NCBI GenBank assembly: GCA_001313085.1
Contig: BBFE01000015.1
Location: forward strand, 1 to 64,000
From: Paenibacillus sp. JCM 18996
GTDB taxonomy: Bacteria; Bacillota; Bacilli; Paenibacillales; NBRC-103111
Direction of reading: 5' to 3'
Length of the DNA stretch: 64,000 bases
How positions within the stretch are numbered: position 1 is the first letter of the stretch; each line of letters begins with the position of its first letter. The translations under genes and the position numbers were made by a program. The notes under the pieces are model-generated. The model did not search any database, was not told the DNA's origin, and saw nothing but the letters and a program-made list of their open reading frames with translations. This document shows positions 53,703-64,000 of the stretch, one piece after another.

Positions 53703-54503
53703 ATGATGAACTATCAACTGATTGCTCTAGATGTGGACGGTACCCTGCTGAACGACCAATACCGGCTGACGGAACCTGTCAAGGAGACGATCCGCAAAGT
53801 GCACGAAGCTGGCTGCACCATCGTCCTGTGCACGGGAAGAAGCCCGATTTCCAGCATTCCGGTGATGGAGGAGCTCGGCCTGAGAGGCAAATTGATCACC
53901 CACAACGGAGCCGCGACTGTCTCCTCCGAGGACCGGTCGGTGCTTTACCTTTTTTTCCTTTCGATATGGAAGAGATTCTGCCGATGGTGGAGTACTGCAG
54001 GAAGCATGAAGTCCATTTTGACGTAAATTCGGCGTTTACAATGTATGTGGAGAGTCTGCAATCGGGGACGAAGGAGATGTACGACAAATTTTTTTTGCGA
54101 ATCCTGTGCTGGTGCCTGACGCACTGTCAGTGGATGAGCCGATCGTGAAGTTTACAGCCTTCGGCACCGAGGAATTGATGGACAAGGTGGAAGCGGATTG
54201 GAGGGTGATGGATATCCCCCACCGCATGATCCGGAGCGGCGTGCATTTCATCGACGTGATGCACTTTGAATCGACGAAGGGCAACGCCTTAAGGCTCTGG
54301 CCGCGCAGATGGGTATCCCACGGGAGCGGGTTCTGGCTATCGGCAATTATTTTAACGATATCGACATGCTCGAATTTGCCGGAATGGGCATTGCTATGGA
54401 GAACTCGCCGGAGCTCGTGAAGAAATCCGCTGACGCTGTCACCGGATCGAACAACGAGGACGGTGTGCATCAGGCGTTAACCCGATACTGCCTGGAACAA
54501 TGA
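53703..54503 (+). CDS. Cof-type HAD hydrolase
   Basis: About 265 residues with GGAAG before ATG. Breaks at 53950-53955, 54088-54094 and 54292. Motif I LDVDGTLLNDQ, motif II VLCTGRS, Lys in ESTKGNALRLLAAQMGIP and motif IV IGNYFNDIDMLEFAGMGIAM. IIB-type cap domain. Members dephosphorylate sugar phosphates or flavin/PLP precursors; the substrate is unknown. Confidence 0.88.
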
Positions 54504-54583
54504 TTTCTTTTGGAAGCTGGTCAAAGGCCGCGGACAAAGAACCTTTTTTTTCCATCCTGATGAAGGGTTCTTTGCCCGCCAAG

Positions 54584-55853
54584 CTAAACGCCATCCTTGA
54601 ATTCGATTAAGCAAGTCGTTCCCTTTTGAGGTTTGCTGATGAAGGAGATCTTGCCGTTCATTGATTTCAATAAGGTTTTTTTACCACCATAAGGCCGAGC
54701 CCGGTGCCCATATCCTTCGTCGTGAAGAAGGGCATTCCCAGCAGCTTGATCTGCGCGCCCGTCATCCCCACTCCCGTGTCTATAATCGAGACCCATATCG
54801 ACCCGTTCGTACGCTCGGTTTCAATCGTCAGCGTTCCGCCGTCTGGCATCGCTTCAATCGCATTCTTCAACAGGTTGAGCAGGCACTGCTTCAGCTTCCT
54901 TGATTGTCCCTGACGAGAAGCGGCCCCTCATACGAATGGCTCACTTTCAGCTCGACATTCCCTATCACCAGCAGAGAGCTGATGAGCGGGATGATGTCCG
55001 CTATTTCTTTTTTTTCAAATCGATTTCTTCAATTCCCTCCGCATCCGGCTTGGCGTAATTTAAATAATCGGTGATGATCGTGTTGGCCTGGTCAATGCCT
55101 TCGATGGCAGAACTTATGAAACGATTGCGCTCGTCAGCGCCGAATTTGTCCGCTTTCATCAACTGCAGGTAACCGCGCGTGGTCGTCAGAGGATTACGGA
55201 TTTCGTGCGAGACGGATGCCGCCATCTGGCCCACCAACTGATATTTCTCTGCTGAAATGAGCCGCTCTTTCATCGCTTCCTGGTGTTTGACGTTGTAGTA
55301 TAAGCAATTGACGATCCATGTGAACAGATAGCTCCCCGAAGCTGCGTACCCGAAAGCTTGCCAGTTCTCGCGCAGATGCGCTCCTCCCAAACCGCAAAAT
55401 ACGGCCAGATAAAGCGTAAGCATCCCAGAGGCTAAGATCAGCTTGCTGCGGATCGTTTGGCTGCCGCCCTTCCTGAGGTATAAAACCATGCCGAGAGCGA
55501 ACATGCAGGCTGAAGCCGCAAAACAAGGCAGAAAATAATTGCCGAGGAAGTAATATCCGAACAGATTGAATAAAATCCAAGTGCCCACTCCCGGAGTGAA
55601 CCCTTCGAACCCAGAGGCAAGCCCCAGGCACACCGGCACGGTGTAGACCATGTAAACCAACGGATCCAGCTCTTCTATCCCGAAGTAAAAGCAGGCTAGA
55701 ATCAGCAAGATGGCCACGAAAAAAAAACTTCTTCCTCAGGCCGGCTCCCACGATGGCCGGTGTCAAAAAAGATATACAACAAACAGGCGCAGGCAAGGTA
55801 GAGGAATCCGTGGACCTCCTGGGAAATGATCGCCTTAAGCAAAAAAGTACCAA
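54584..55853 (-). CDS. Sensor histidine kinase (KinB-like sporulation type)
   Basis: About 420 residues. N-terminal six hydrophobic segments (LACACLLYIF, VAILLILACFYFGIEE, LILASGMLTLYLAVFCGLGG) without an extracellular domain, then H box VSHEIRNPLTTTRGYLQLMK, N box LKQCLLNLLKNAIEAMPDGG, G1 DTGVGM, F FFTTKDMGTGLGL. Breaks at 55845, 55761, 55722, 55010 and 54905, 54676. No response regulator gene adjoins, as is common for sporulation kinases that feed Spo0F. Start TTG with GGGAGG upstream; the exact frame at the first codons is uncertain. Confidence 0.85.
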
Positions 55854-55991
55854 TCCTTCCTCCCAAGTAAGACTTTTTTTCCTATATTATCTCACGAAAT
55901 TTAACAAAATCAATCAAAAAATCACCGATACTAATTTCATTCTTTTGAAATAGGATAATGATAGGGAATGTTGTAGAGGAGGGAAGATGCT

Positions 55992-56197
55992 ATGGACGGG
56001 TCAGCGAATATCACCACGGGCGGGGATAACAGCTGCCGCAGCTGCTGCACGCCGGTTGCACAGTTTGCCGAAGGCACATCGACGTGTGTCCGGAATGTTT
56101 GGAAGACGCCGGACAGGGACCGCATTCGGACGAGGGGAAAGGTCCGATGTTGTTTTTTTAAAACAATGCGGCTTGCTGCCGGAATATTTGCTCTAAC
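55992..56197 (+). CDS. Small Cys-rich protein (possible zinc knuckle)
   Basis: A short frame with GGAGGGAAG upstream begins MDGSANITTGGDNSCRSCCT. One frame change near 56070 would join it to CRRHIDVCPECLEDAGQGPH and, after an extra T near 56158, to LPEYLL. CxxC pairs on both sides suggest a small zinc-binding protein of about 65 residues. The two frame changes are assumed, so confidence is low. Confidence 0.35.
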
Positions 56198-56343
56198 ATT
56201 TGAAGACGCTTAATTATTTTTTTAAGATTTAACGTATTTTTTCCAAAAAAAAGGTTGCCGACGGTTAATAACCTGCTAAAATTGAAATATACTGAAATTT
56301 CGAACTACTCCATTTGCACTCTACATAGAAGGAGAGAACTCAC

Positions 56344-57357
56344 ATGGCAACTGCGCTGCCCAAAGTGAACGAGCTTGGTTTTTTTTGAAATAAGGCTGGA
56401 GTCGATCGGAGGCTTGGAGCGAATCTGGCCGGCAAGATGTTGGCTGAAGCGGGAGTTGTTGGCGCCGGCATGAACGGCGTCAGTTTTTTCTTCCTACGGC
56501 TCGGAGAAGAAGGGCTCCGCTGTGAAAGCACACATCCGGTTTTGCGATCCGGATACGAACATCAGGGACACGTCTCCCGTGGAGCGCCCGCATGTGGTAG
56601 GGGTATTCCATGAAGCGCTTACCAAGACTGTCAACGTGATCAGCGGTATATATGAAGACAGCCTTGTGCTGGTGAATTCAACTAAGTCGCCGGAACAGTT
56701 GAAGCAGAATATGAACCTCATGGGCGGGACGATTGCTGTCATCGACGCCATAGGCATCGCTCTGCAGGAAAAGAACAGAGTGAATATGGCCATGCTGGGC
56801 GCTTTATTCCGCCTGTGCCCGTTCCTGGATCCGGATACGATGAGAGAGGTCATCCGGAAATCTCTGGAAAAGAAATATCCCGGGGCGGTACAGCCGGCGT
56901 TGAATACGTTTGACCGCGGATACAACGAGGTCGAATTCCAGACCTTTGCCCTGCCGGAGGGCAGCGAGATGCCTTCGTTTGTGCGGATGGATACACCTGT
57001 GCTCGGTTATGCCACCCAGCCGATCGGGGGACTCATTACCAACCCGGGCAACAGTATCTTGAAAAAATCTCAGCATTTCGCGCGCCGGTATGATGCCCCA
57101 TTTTGACGATGACAAATGCATCCACTGCGCGGCTTGCGATAACGTGTGCCCCGACTTCTGCTTCGTATGGGACGAGGCCGCGGATAAAAAAAAGGGCGTC
57201 CCAGATGTTCCTGCAGGGAATCGATTATCAATACTGCAAGGGCTGTTTGAAATGCGTACAAGCCTGTCCTACGGAAGCTTTGTCGAGCGCAAGGGAGGAA
57301 GACGGGTATGCCGACCGCTACAGGGTGCCTCACCGGTTTGACCTAGCGGTCAATTGA
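56344..57357 (+). CDS. 2-oxoacid:ferredoxin oxidoreductase gamma-delta fusion subunit
   Basis: About 335 residues with GAAGGAGAG upstream. Breaks at 56379, 56486, 57063 and 57186. The gamma part is FEIRLESIGGLGANLAGKML, VKAHIRFCDPDTNIRDTSPV, PQPIGGLI-like region ATQPIGGLITNPGNSI. It is fused to a ferredoxin-like delta part with two 4Fe-4S motifs: KCIHCAACDNVCPDFCF and YCKGCLKCVQACPTEALS. First gene of a gamma/delta-alpha-beta operon that oxidises pyruvate or branched 2-oxoacids to acyl-CoA with ferredoxin. Confidence 0.88.
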
Positions 57358-57480
57358 CTGGACCCGAACAAGTGAATCAGGATGCTTCGAGGCTTGCTGC
57401 AAGTACTTTTTCGGGACTCCGGAAGCTTTTTTTTGCGGGAAGCCTGGAATCAACTAAATATAGAGGAGTGGATTGCTTGA

Positions 57481-58846
57481 ATGGCTATCGAGATTAGTAA
57501 AGAAACCGCGCAGGCTAAGATAGAGCAGAGAATCGTCTATGAGTCCGGCAACGAAATGGCCGCTTACGCCGCTCACCAGATCAATTACCATATCATGGGA
57601 TACTTCCCTATCTCCTTCCACAGAGGTCGCCCAGTTCCTGGACCTGATGAAAACGGGCGGCAAGCACGACATTGTGCTGATCCCGGCCGACGGCGAACAC
57701 GGCTCCGCGGGGGTATGCTACGGCGCTTCCACAGCAGGCGGACGGGTATTTAACGCAACCAGCGCAAACGGTTATTTATATATGCTTGAGCAGATGCCGG
57801 TGCAGTCGGGAACGCGTTTTCCGATGGTCATGAACCTCGTCTGCCGTTCCGTGTCCGGACCTTTGGATATCCACGGAGACCACTCCGATCTGTATTACGC
57901 TTTGAACACCGGCTGGCCGATCCTGATGTGCCGCGATCCCCAAGCCGTTTACGATATGAACATTATGGCGCTGAAGCTTGCGGAAGATCCTGAAGTGCGG
58001 CTGCCTGTGCTGGTCGCATCGGACGGCTATTTCACTTCCCACCAGAAGCGGAGAGTGCAGACGTTTGCCCACCGGCGGATGTTCACGCATTTATCGGGGA
58101 GAAGCCTCCAGCCGGCTATCCGCAGACGCTCGACCGCGATAATCCGATTACCGTAGGGCCTTATATGAACGAGCCGGATTACATCAACAATTGCTATCAG
58201 CAGTCGGTTGCGATGTACAACGCCGAGCGCGTATTCGACCGGATCCGCAAGGAATATTACGAGCTGACCGGCAGGGACTATCCTGTCCTGGATCTGTACC
58301 TGATGGAGGACGCGGAGGTTGCTGTGTTCCTGATGAACTCCTCTTCGGAAATCATCAAGGACGTGGTCGACCAATTAAGGGCAAAAGGCATCAAAGCCGG
58401 CTCCATCGCGCCCAATATGATCCGTCCTTTCCCACAGCAGGCCATTGCAGAGGCATTGAAGAACGTAAAGGCGCTGACGGTCGGCGACCGGGCCGACTCT
58501 TACGGCGGCCACGGCGGGAACATGGTGAACGAGATCAAAGCGGCGCTGTTTACGTACGGGAACCACTCCACGATGGTCATCAGCCGCATTTACGGATTGG
58601 GGGGCAAAGATTTTTTTACGCCGAGGACGGCCACAACCTGTTCCAGTTTGCGATTGATGCCGTGGAAAAAGGCAAAGTGGAGGTGCCGTTCGACTACTAC
58701 GGACATACTCCCGGTGATCCGGCGAAAGCGCCAAGCGTGTGCTGAACCCGATGAAGTACGAAGATTTGAAAACAGGGCTGATCACCGTCAAGAAGGATGA
58801 AGCTTCCGGCAAATTGAATGTGCGCATCCCTCCTTTGAGTCTTTGA
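57481..58846 (+). CDS. 2-oxoacid:ferredoxin oxidoreductase alpha subunit
   Basis: About 455 residues with AGAGGAG upstream. MAIEISKETAQAKIEQRIVY, YESGNEMAAYAAHQINYHIM, PISPSTEV, ADGEHGSAGVCYGASTAGGR, VCRSVSGPLDIHGDHSDLYY, and the C-terminal ADSYGGHGGNMVNEIKAAL. Breaks at 57613 (lost C), 58078, 58611 and 58733. The stop TGA overlaps the start of the beta gene (TTGA), or the two are fused and split by an error. Confidence 0.88.
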
Positions 58847-59785
58847 CAAAGAAGCCGAAACGCATCGCGCCGGGCCACGGGGCTTGTCCGGGCTGCGGCA
58901 TTTTCTCCGGACTGGAGCTTTTCTTCAAGGGCATCGAAGGGGATATCGTGGCTCTGTTCCATACCGGCTGCGCAATGGTTGTGACCACCGGCTACCCGTA
59001 CTCCTCCCACAAGGCGACCTACATCCACAACCTGTTCCAGAACGGGGCGGCCACTCTGTCCGGCGTTGTGGAGATGTTCTGGGAGCGCAAGCGCAGAGGC
59101 GAGCTTGACGAGCTCAACCTGAAGGATGACTTTACTTTCGTGATGATCACCGGCGACGGCGGTATGGACATCGGCATGGGCCCCGCAATCGGAGCGGCGC
59201 TGCGGAACCATAAAATGATCATTCTCGAGTACGACAACGAAGGATACATGAATACGGGCGCCCAGCTGTCTTATTCCACCCCGCTCGGCCACCGGACGTC
59301 CACATCCAACGTGGGCTCGCATCAGGGAGGAAAGTTGTTCCACCATAAGGATACGGCGCAAATTATGGCTGCAACCCACATCCCATACGTGTTCACCGGC
59401 TCCGAGGCATTCCCGCAGGACCTGGTCAAAAAAGGCGGCGAAAGCCCAATGGTACGCGCAGAATGAAGGCATGGTGTACGGCAAAATCCTGATTGCGTGC
59501 CCGCTGAACTGGCTGTCCGAGGATGAGCAGGGCTCCAACATCGTGGGCGCGGCAGTGGATTCCTGCTTCTTCCCGCTGTACGAAGTGGAGCATGGAGTGA
59601 CTTCTCTGACTTACAATCCGGAAGAGAAGAGCAAGAAGATTGCGGTGGCGGATTGGCTGAAGACTATGGGCAAAACAAAGCATATGACGAAGCCGGAGTA
59701 TGCCGAGGCGCTGGCTTCTTTCGAGACTGAGGTAGAGCGGCGCTGGGAGATATTGAAAGCGAAACACGAGAGTCCTTATTTGTAA
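58843..59785 (+). CDS. 2-oxoacid:ferredoxin oxidoreductase beta subunit (TPP)
   Basis: About 313 residues; one break at 59427-59433. KRIAPGHGACPGCGIFSGLE (Cys ligands of the cluster), FHTGCAMVVTTGYPYSSHKA, and the TPP motif ITGDGGMDIGMG ... NEGYMNTGAQLSYSTPLG. C-terminus EVERRWEILKAKHESPYL. TTG 58843 is the only start in frame and has no good Shine-Dalgarno, which points to coupling or fusion with alpha. Confidence 0.88.
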
Positions 59786-60195
59786 TGTTTTAAAAAAGCG
59801 AGGCGTTTCCCGCAATGACTCCGAAATTACGGGTTAGAGCCCGGGTTCCGGTTTGGGGAATCGCCTTTTTTTTTGCGTTGGGGTGCTTCTTCGGAGAACA
59901 CAATCTTATTTGCGGAAGCACCTAATTTTTTTGGTTGACTAATATGTCGGTTGCGCTTTATTATTATCTTCACAGTTGGAATTCGTTAAATGTTGGAAAA
60001 CATTATTCGAGGTTGGAATAAAGTCGCAGTTTCCTCATCCAAGTCAGGGTTGCCGTCTGGAGGAGAGAAGCTGTATATTTTTATGGATCAACTGTAAAGC
60101 ATGTTTTCCAAATAAGCATTGACGCTTGATTTTTTAATACGAAGTTTCATTATTTGAGTATTGGGTGACGAACATAACAATGGGGGTTAGAACAC
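59786..60195. other. Intergenic region with terminator
   Basis: AGGCGTTTCCC ... GGGGAATCGCC followed by nine T (59801-59874) ends the oxidoreductase operon. The rest is AT-rich leader of the chemoreceptor gene; no other gene is seen. Confidence 0.6.
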
Positions 60196-61791
60196 ATGAA
60201 ATGGTATATTAATTTGAAGACGACTACAAAACTATTATCTGCTTTTATACTGACCGCAATCCTTGCGGGTATTATCGGGTTCAACGGATTATTAAACATG
60301 CAGAGATCCAACGAAAGATTAAACCTCATATACTCCAATAACCTGCTTTCCGTACAGTATATGAATCAGGCGACAGTGAATTATACGAGAATTCGGGTTG
60401 CCGTGCGCGATATAGCGATTTATAAAAAAACGAAGATGACCAAAGTAAAAAAAGATTAAGGATATAGAGGGCATGGTTAAAGCTGTAGAAGAAAACCTCA
60501 ATTCGTTCAGAAAGATCGACAGCTCCGCCTCCAGACAATCCGCTCTGCAAAAAAATTGATGCAACCTGGGCGTCATATAAAAAAAACAATGGACAACGCT
60601 CTCCAATTGAAGAAAGCCGGCCAAAACGATGAGTACATTGCTCTCTTGACCGGAGATTTTGCAAAAAATAGGGAACGAGTTAAAAGCATCGTTGGATGAA
60701 CAAATTGCGAGTAACATCAAACAAGCTGAGCAGGTGAACAGGGAAAGCAACAATGACTACCAGAAATCGCGTGTCTTTACGGTCACATTCGTTGTCCTGG
60801 TCGTAGCTTTAAGCATCCTTTTTTTGGAATATGGATATCCATAATCATAAGCCGCCCACTGAACAAAATCGTATCCGTTGTTACCAAGGTGGCCAGCGGC
60901 GACTTAACGGAAAAAATCAGACATAGCAAGCAAAGACGAGATTGGAATGCTCGCTCACGCCATTAATCACATGGTAGATAATCTGCGCGCAGTGGTTGGA
61001 GGGATTATTCAGTCATCTCACAGCGTAGCGGCATCCTCAGAACAAATCTCTGCAAGTACACAGGAAGTGGCAAGCGGCAGCACAAGCCAAGCGCAATCTG
61101 CAAGCGACATTACAGAACTCTTTAAGGAGCTTTTAACAGCCATTAATTCAGTTGCCAAAAGCGCCGAACAGGCGGCTGAGCTTTCCGATCAAACGGTCCA
61201 AACAGCCACAGAAGGCGGCAAAGTCGTTAAGGCATCCGTAGCGGGCATGAAAAAAGTGAATGACAGTATGACCAGCTGGAAGAAGATTCCTACAAAATCG
61301 GCAACATAATTGAAGTGATCGACGATATCGCCGAACAAACCAATCTGCTTGCCTTAAATGCGGCGATTGAAGCTGCCAGAGCCGGGGACCAAGGCAGGGG
61401 ATTCGCCGTTGTAGCCGATGAGGTGAGAAAGTTAGCGGAACGCAGCAGCCAAGCAACGAAAGAGATTACTACCATCATAAAAGCCATGCAGGGAAACACG
61501 AAACAAAGTGTTGCAGCTGTGATCGACAGCGTCGCTCAATCTACTCAAACAGGAGAAGCGTTTGATGAAATTGTCAGAATGGTAAATCATTCCTCGGAGA
61601 AAGTCAATGAGATCGCGGCCGCATGTGAAGAAGAAGCAGCGCAGGCTACGGAGGTTATGATTTCGGTCGAATCCATTGCAGCGGCTAGTGAAGAAGCTGC
61701 GGCGGCCTCCGAAGAAACCGCCGCAGCATGCCAATCTCTTGCGCATTTGGCTGAAGATCTGAACAGTTCCGTTTCCAGGTTCAAAGTCTAG
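60196..61791 (+). CDS. Methyl-accepting chemotaxis protein (4HB type)
   Basis: About 527 residues; breaks at 60423, 60450, 60550, 60578, 60662, 60822, 60912 and 61275. One N-terminal span ([20 protein letters not shown]), a four-helix-bundle sensor domain ([16 protein letters not shown]...), a second span ([20 protein letters not shown]), HAMP, and the signalling tip [37 protein letters not shown] split around residues 380-415. Ends with Glu/Ala-rich methylation helices ([20 protein letters not shown]) and SSVSRFKV. Ligand unknown. Confidence 0.9.
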
Positions 61792-61846
61792 TCTGTTGTG
61801 GAGCCAGTGTGAACTGAGTGAAGAAACGGAAAGTAAGAAATGGATC

Positions 61847-61872
61847 ACCGCCTGATTAGGCGGTCCTTTTGT
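61847..61872. terminator. Bidirectional terminator between MCP and phosphoesterase
   Basis: ACCGCC-tgatta-GGCGGT with CCTTTTGTTTT after it on the plus strand. The minus-strand phosphoesterase stops at 61874. Confidence 0.7.
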
Positions 61873-61873
61873 T

Positions 61874-63657
61874 TTACTTTTGGATGGCTATGTTTTGCGT
61901 ACTATTGGCAGGGATGGTTGCTTCAACTTCCAAATACTGTTTCCCGTCTGCGCCGTAGTTCTGTTTTACCGTTCCGTTGGAAACCTTGTAATTTCCTGCT
62001 GCCATATAGAATGGAACGGTCACTTTAACCGGCTTATTAAGACGATTGGTCACGGCCGCGTTCTGAGCTGAAGCTTGTCCATCGTTGGCAGCGGTGTAGT
62101 TAGCTTCGAATGACATGATACCGTTCCGTGTTTCGCCGTATTGGTAAACCGGAATGGAATGACCAGGCTCTTCATAGTTGTACGAAGTGGGTTGTCCCTT
62201 ATTCACCGTAAAATGCCTGAATCCGATCCACGGTTTTCCCGTCAGCTCTATGGCAGTGGTCGTTGTATAGAGAATGCCGTCCTGCTGGGTCACATTATCG
62301 ATGTGCGTGTGCCCATGCAGGCCAATCTGCACATGATATTGCTTCATCAAATCGACAATTTCCCGCGCGCCTTCTCCGTGCCACAGCTGGTCATATTTTT
62401 TGCCCGAGCTTCTCGCCCAGAGCGAGATTGGCAGGTGTCTGAGGATTGTGCTGGCGGTCATACTCTTTCCAATACAACTGCACTTCCGGATCGCTCTGCG
62501 GCCATTGATCACGGTCACGGAAAATCGGGTTGTTATGGGCAAGCAGTCCGCGCAACTGCCCTGGTTGGGCCGCTGCCGCGTTTTTCGCCAGGTCTTCCTT
62601 CAGCCACTGCAGCTGCTCGCTCCGAACTTGTCCGCCCCAAGTTGGTACGGAAACCGTTCCGCTGCCGCTCCGGTCGATTTTGTCCCAATCGAATGAATTA
62701 AGGGCGACAAAGTGAGCGTAAGGGCCGTAATTGAACGAAAAAATAAAGAGGTCCAAAGTAATTCTTCCAATATTCCAATCCGTCTGTGAGCGTAAGATCT
62801 TGCGCGTAACCGTCGTGGTTGCCAGGGATGATATAGACCGGCACGTTGAGCTTTTGCAGAACTTTATAAACTTCCTCATACTCATACAAATACTCTTGCG
62901 GGTTCATTTGGCCAAAAATGAGATCGCCGGTAAGAACGACAAAGTCAGGGTTTTTTTTAAGATTCACTTCTTTGATAGCCTTTTGAAGATAGAGCCAGCG
63001 TTTATCCGGGTCAGGATTCCATATGCCCGCTTCCGTCGCAAGTGCGGATCGGCCGCCAACGGGTCTGACGGGTCCCCTAAATTTCTTGGAGAGCCTACGT
63101 GAATATCCGTCATATGAAGGAATGTAAAATCCTTTTTTTGAATTCATCTACCACTTTCACTGAATGGGGTTGTTTATCGGTCACCCGTTTGCCGTTTGCA
63201 GTATAGGTCACTTCCAGATCGTACAATTTTTTTTCAGGAACCTGGGCCGGAATCTGGACGGTAATGTCATAGATCGTCGGGCTGTTCCTCCAGTAGGATT
63301 TACCGGCTGCAACCGTCTGCACGGGAAGCTCATACTCGCTTGTCAACGAGGATAGGTTGGTTTGCTTTAATTTTATAGTCCAGCCGCCCGCTTCTTTTCC
63401 TATGCTGTCCAGCTTGATCGTAAGGGTTTGGCCTTTCTTTTTTTTATTTCCGGTGAAGCAAAAAGGGGAGAGATGATTTGATTTACTTTCGGACTCAGTG
63501 AAATATTGGGCGTCTCGAGCCGGTAATTCGTGCTGTTGCCTATTCCGCCATCCTTATCGCCCGCAGTACTCAATGGGCCGCCGATCGCCTGCGCCGTTGC
63601 GGGTACAAATGACACCGCCAGCAGAACGATAGCCGCTTTACTTAACCAGTTTTTCAA
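61874..63657 (-). CDS. Secreted calcineurin-like metallophosphoesterase
   Basis: About 590 residues. Signal peptide MKNWLSKAAIVLLAVSFVPA then TAQA before IGG. N-terminal beta domain (SPKVNQIISPLFASPEIKK, SYWRNSPTIYDITVQIPAQV), then the phosphoesterase with all metal motifs: MTDIHVGSPRN (DxH), LTGDLIFGQM, IIPGNHDGY and GLHGHTHIDN (GHxH). C-terminal beta domain ends IPANSTQNIAIQK. Breaks at 63437-63444, 63228, 63135, 63100-63000 (two), 62745 and 62397. Acts outside the membrane on phosphoesters, perhaps nucleotides or wall polymers; the substrate is unknown. Confidence 0.88.
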
Positions 63658-63738
63658 TGTTTGATTACCTCCTTTTTTAAATACTTACCCACCAAGTGTA
63701 AACTGAGAGTAACGTGTATATTAATTTTTTTGTTTAGC

Positions 63739-64000
63739 AATGGAAGAGTTGATTGAAGAAGGGATTTACCGACAACTTCAAGAAGTAACTACGTAATTTA
63801 GGAGAAGCAGCGGCGGACTTGCCCAGAGTGACGGCTATGTATTTGGAGAGCGGGGAAGAAGAGCTGGCACGACGTTTCTGGCCGTTTATTTGAATGGTTC
63901 TGCAACAAAAGAAGCCTTCACAGAACGTTTTAGAGTCCATATGCTTCATCAACGGGTGTTAGACTGGGGATGCGCCAAGGCTATTCATCGCGTGACTTGG
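63739..64000 (+). CDS. Phosphotransferase-like fragment, runs off the window
   Basis: With corrections near 63797 and 63891 the frame reads LRNLGEAAADLPRVTAMYLE, EELARRFWPFYLNGSATKEA and FRVHMLHQRVLDWGCAKAIH. The pattern of an Asp-Leu-Pro followed by an Arg-Phe-Trp helix resembles the C-terminal helices of aminoglycoside phosphotransferase or choline-kinase-like proteins. No N-terminal kinase lobe precedes it, so it may be a truncated gene or a different family. Low certainty. Confidence 0.3.

Noticed and set aside
58375..59541. A 388-codon minus-strand frame opposite the oxidoreductase genes
   Set aside because: A shadow frame; the plus strand encodes clear alpha and beta subunits.

Overview
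This window looks like a piece of a Paenibacillaceae-type (Firmicutes, Bacilli) chromosome. The right four fifths are GC-rich and keep the housekeeping order of the Bacillus yrv/yrr region: rarA, cymR, cysteine desulfurase, mnmA, yrrD, yrrI, alaS with its T-box, ireB, ruvX, two DUF1292 genes, mltG, two U32 (TrhP-like) genes and a class B penicillin-binding protein. After that come lipL, a complete pdhABCD operon, a Ugp-like sugar ABC transporter, a c-di-AMP riboswitch with a 3D-domain protein, a ROK regulator, split chromate transporters, MATE and MFS pumps, a class F sortase locus, a sporulation-type histidine kinase, a 2-oxoacid:ferredoxin oxidoreductase operon, two chemoreceptors and a secreted metallophosphoesterase.

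The first 11 kb differ. They are AT-rich, carry no recognisable housekeeping gene and end abruptly inside rarA, exactly at its Walker B motif, so only the C-terminal part of RarA is present. I read this as the right end of a genomic island. Its cargo resembles a defence or stress island: a HIRAN protein, a small nuclease-like protein, a SEC-C protein with a HEPN-like R-x4-H motif, a roughly 790-residue TPR protein, a PD-(D/E)XK-like protein, a second HEPN-like protein with zinc ribbons, and an unusual fusion of a Ser/Thr protein kinase to a barrel-like domain ending in a CxCxxC...H site reminiscent of tRNA-guanine transglycosylases. No integrase or transposase lies in the window.

A technical point dominates the reading. 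Nearly every long gene is split by frameshifts, mostly at A or T runs of six or more that are one base too long, and less often by a lost base in a short run. Essential genes (alaS, mnmA, pdhB, pdhC, pdhD) are hit as often as accessory ones, so this is almost certainly sequencing or assembly error. I therefore give each gene as one full-length feature from true start to true stop and note the breaks.

The most interesting candidates are: (1) a lipoprotein-like class F sortase next to two tiny exported Gly-rich proteins on opposite strands that share the C-terminus TxPGMPKTGMGGAS, an LPXTG-like motif with no membrane anchor after it; (2) the kinase/transglycosylase-like fusion in the island; (3) a small protein built from alternating-charge (E-V-S-P-K-V-T-P)n repeats; (4) a structured RNA candidate with a perfect 15-bp closing stem upstream of the penicillin-binding protein gene.
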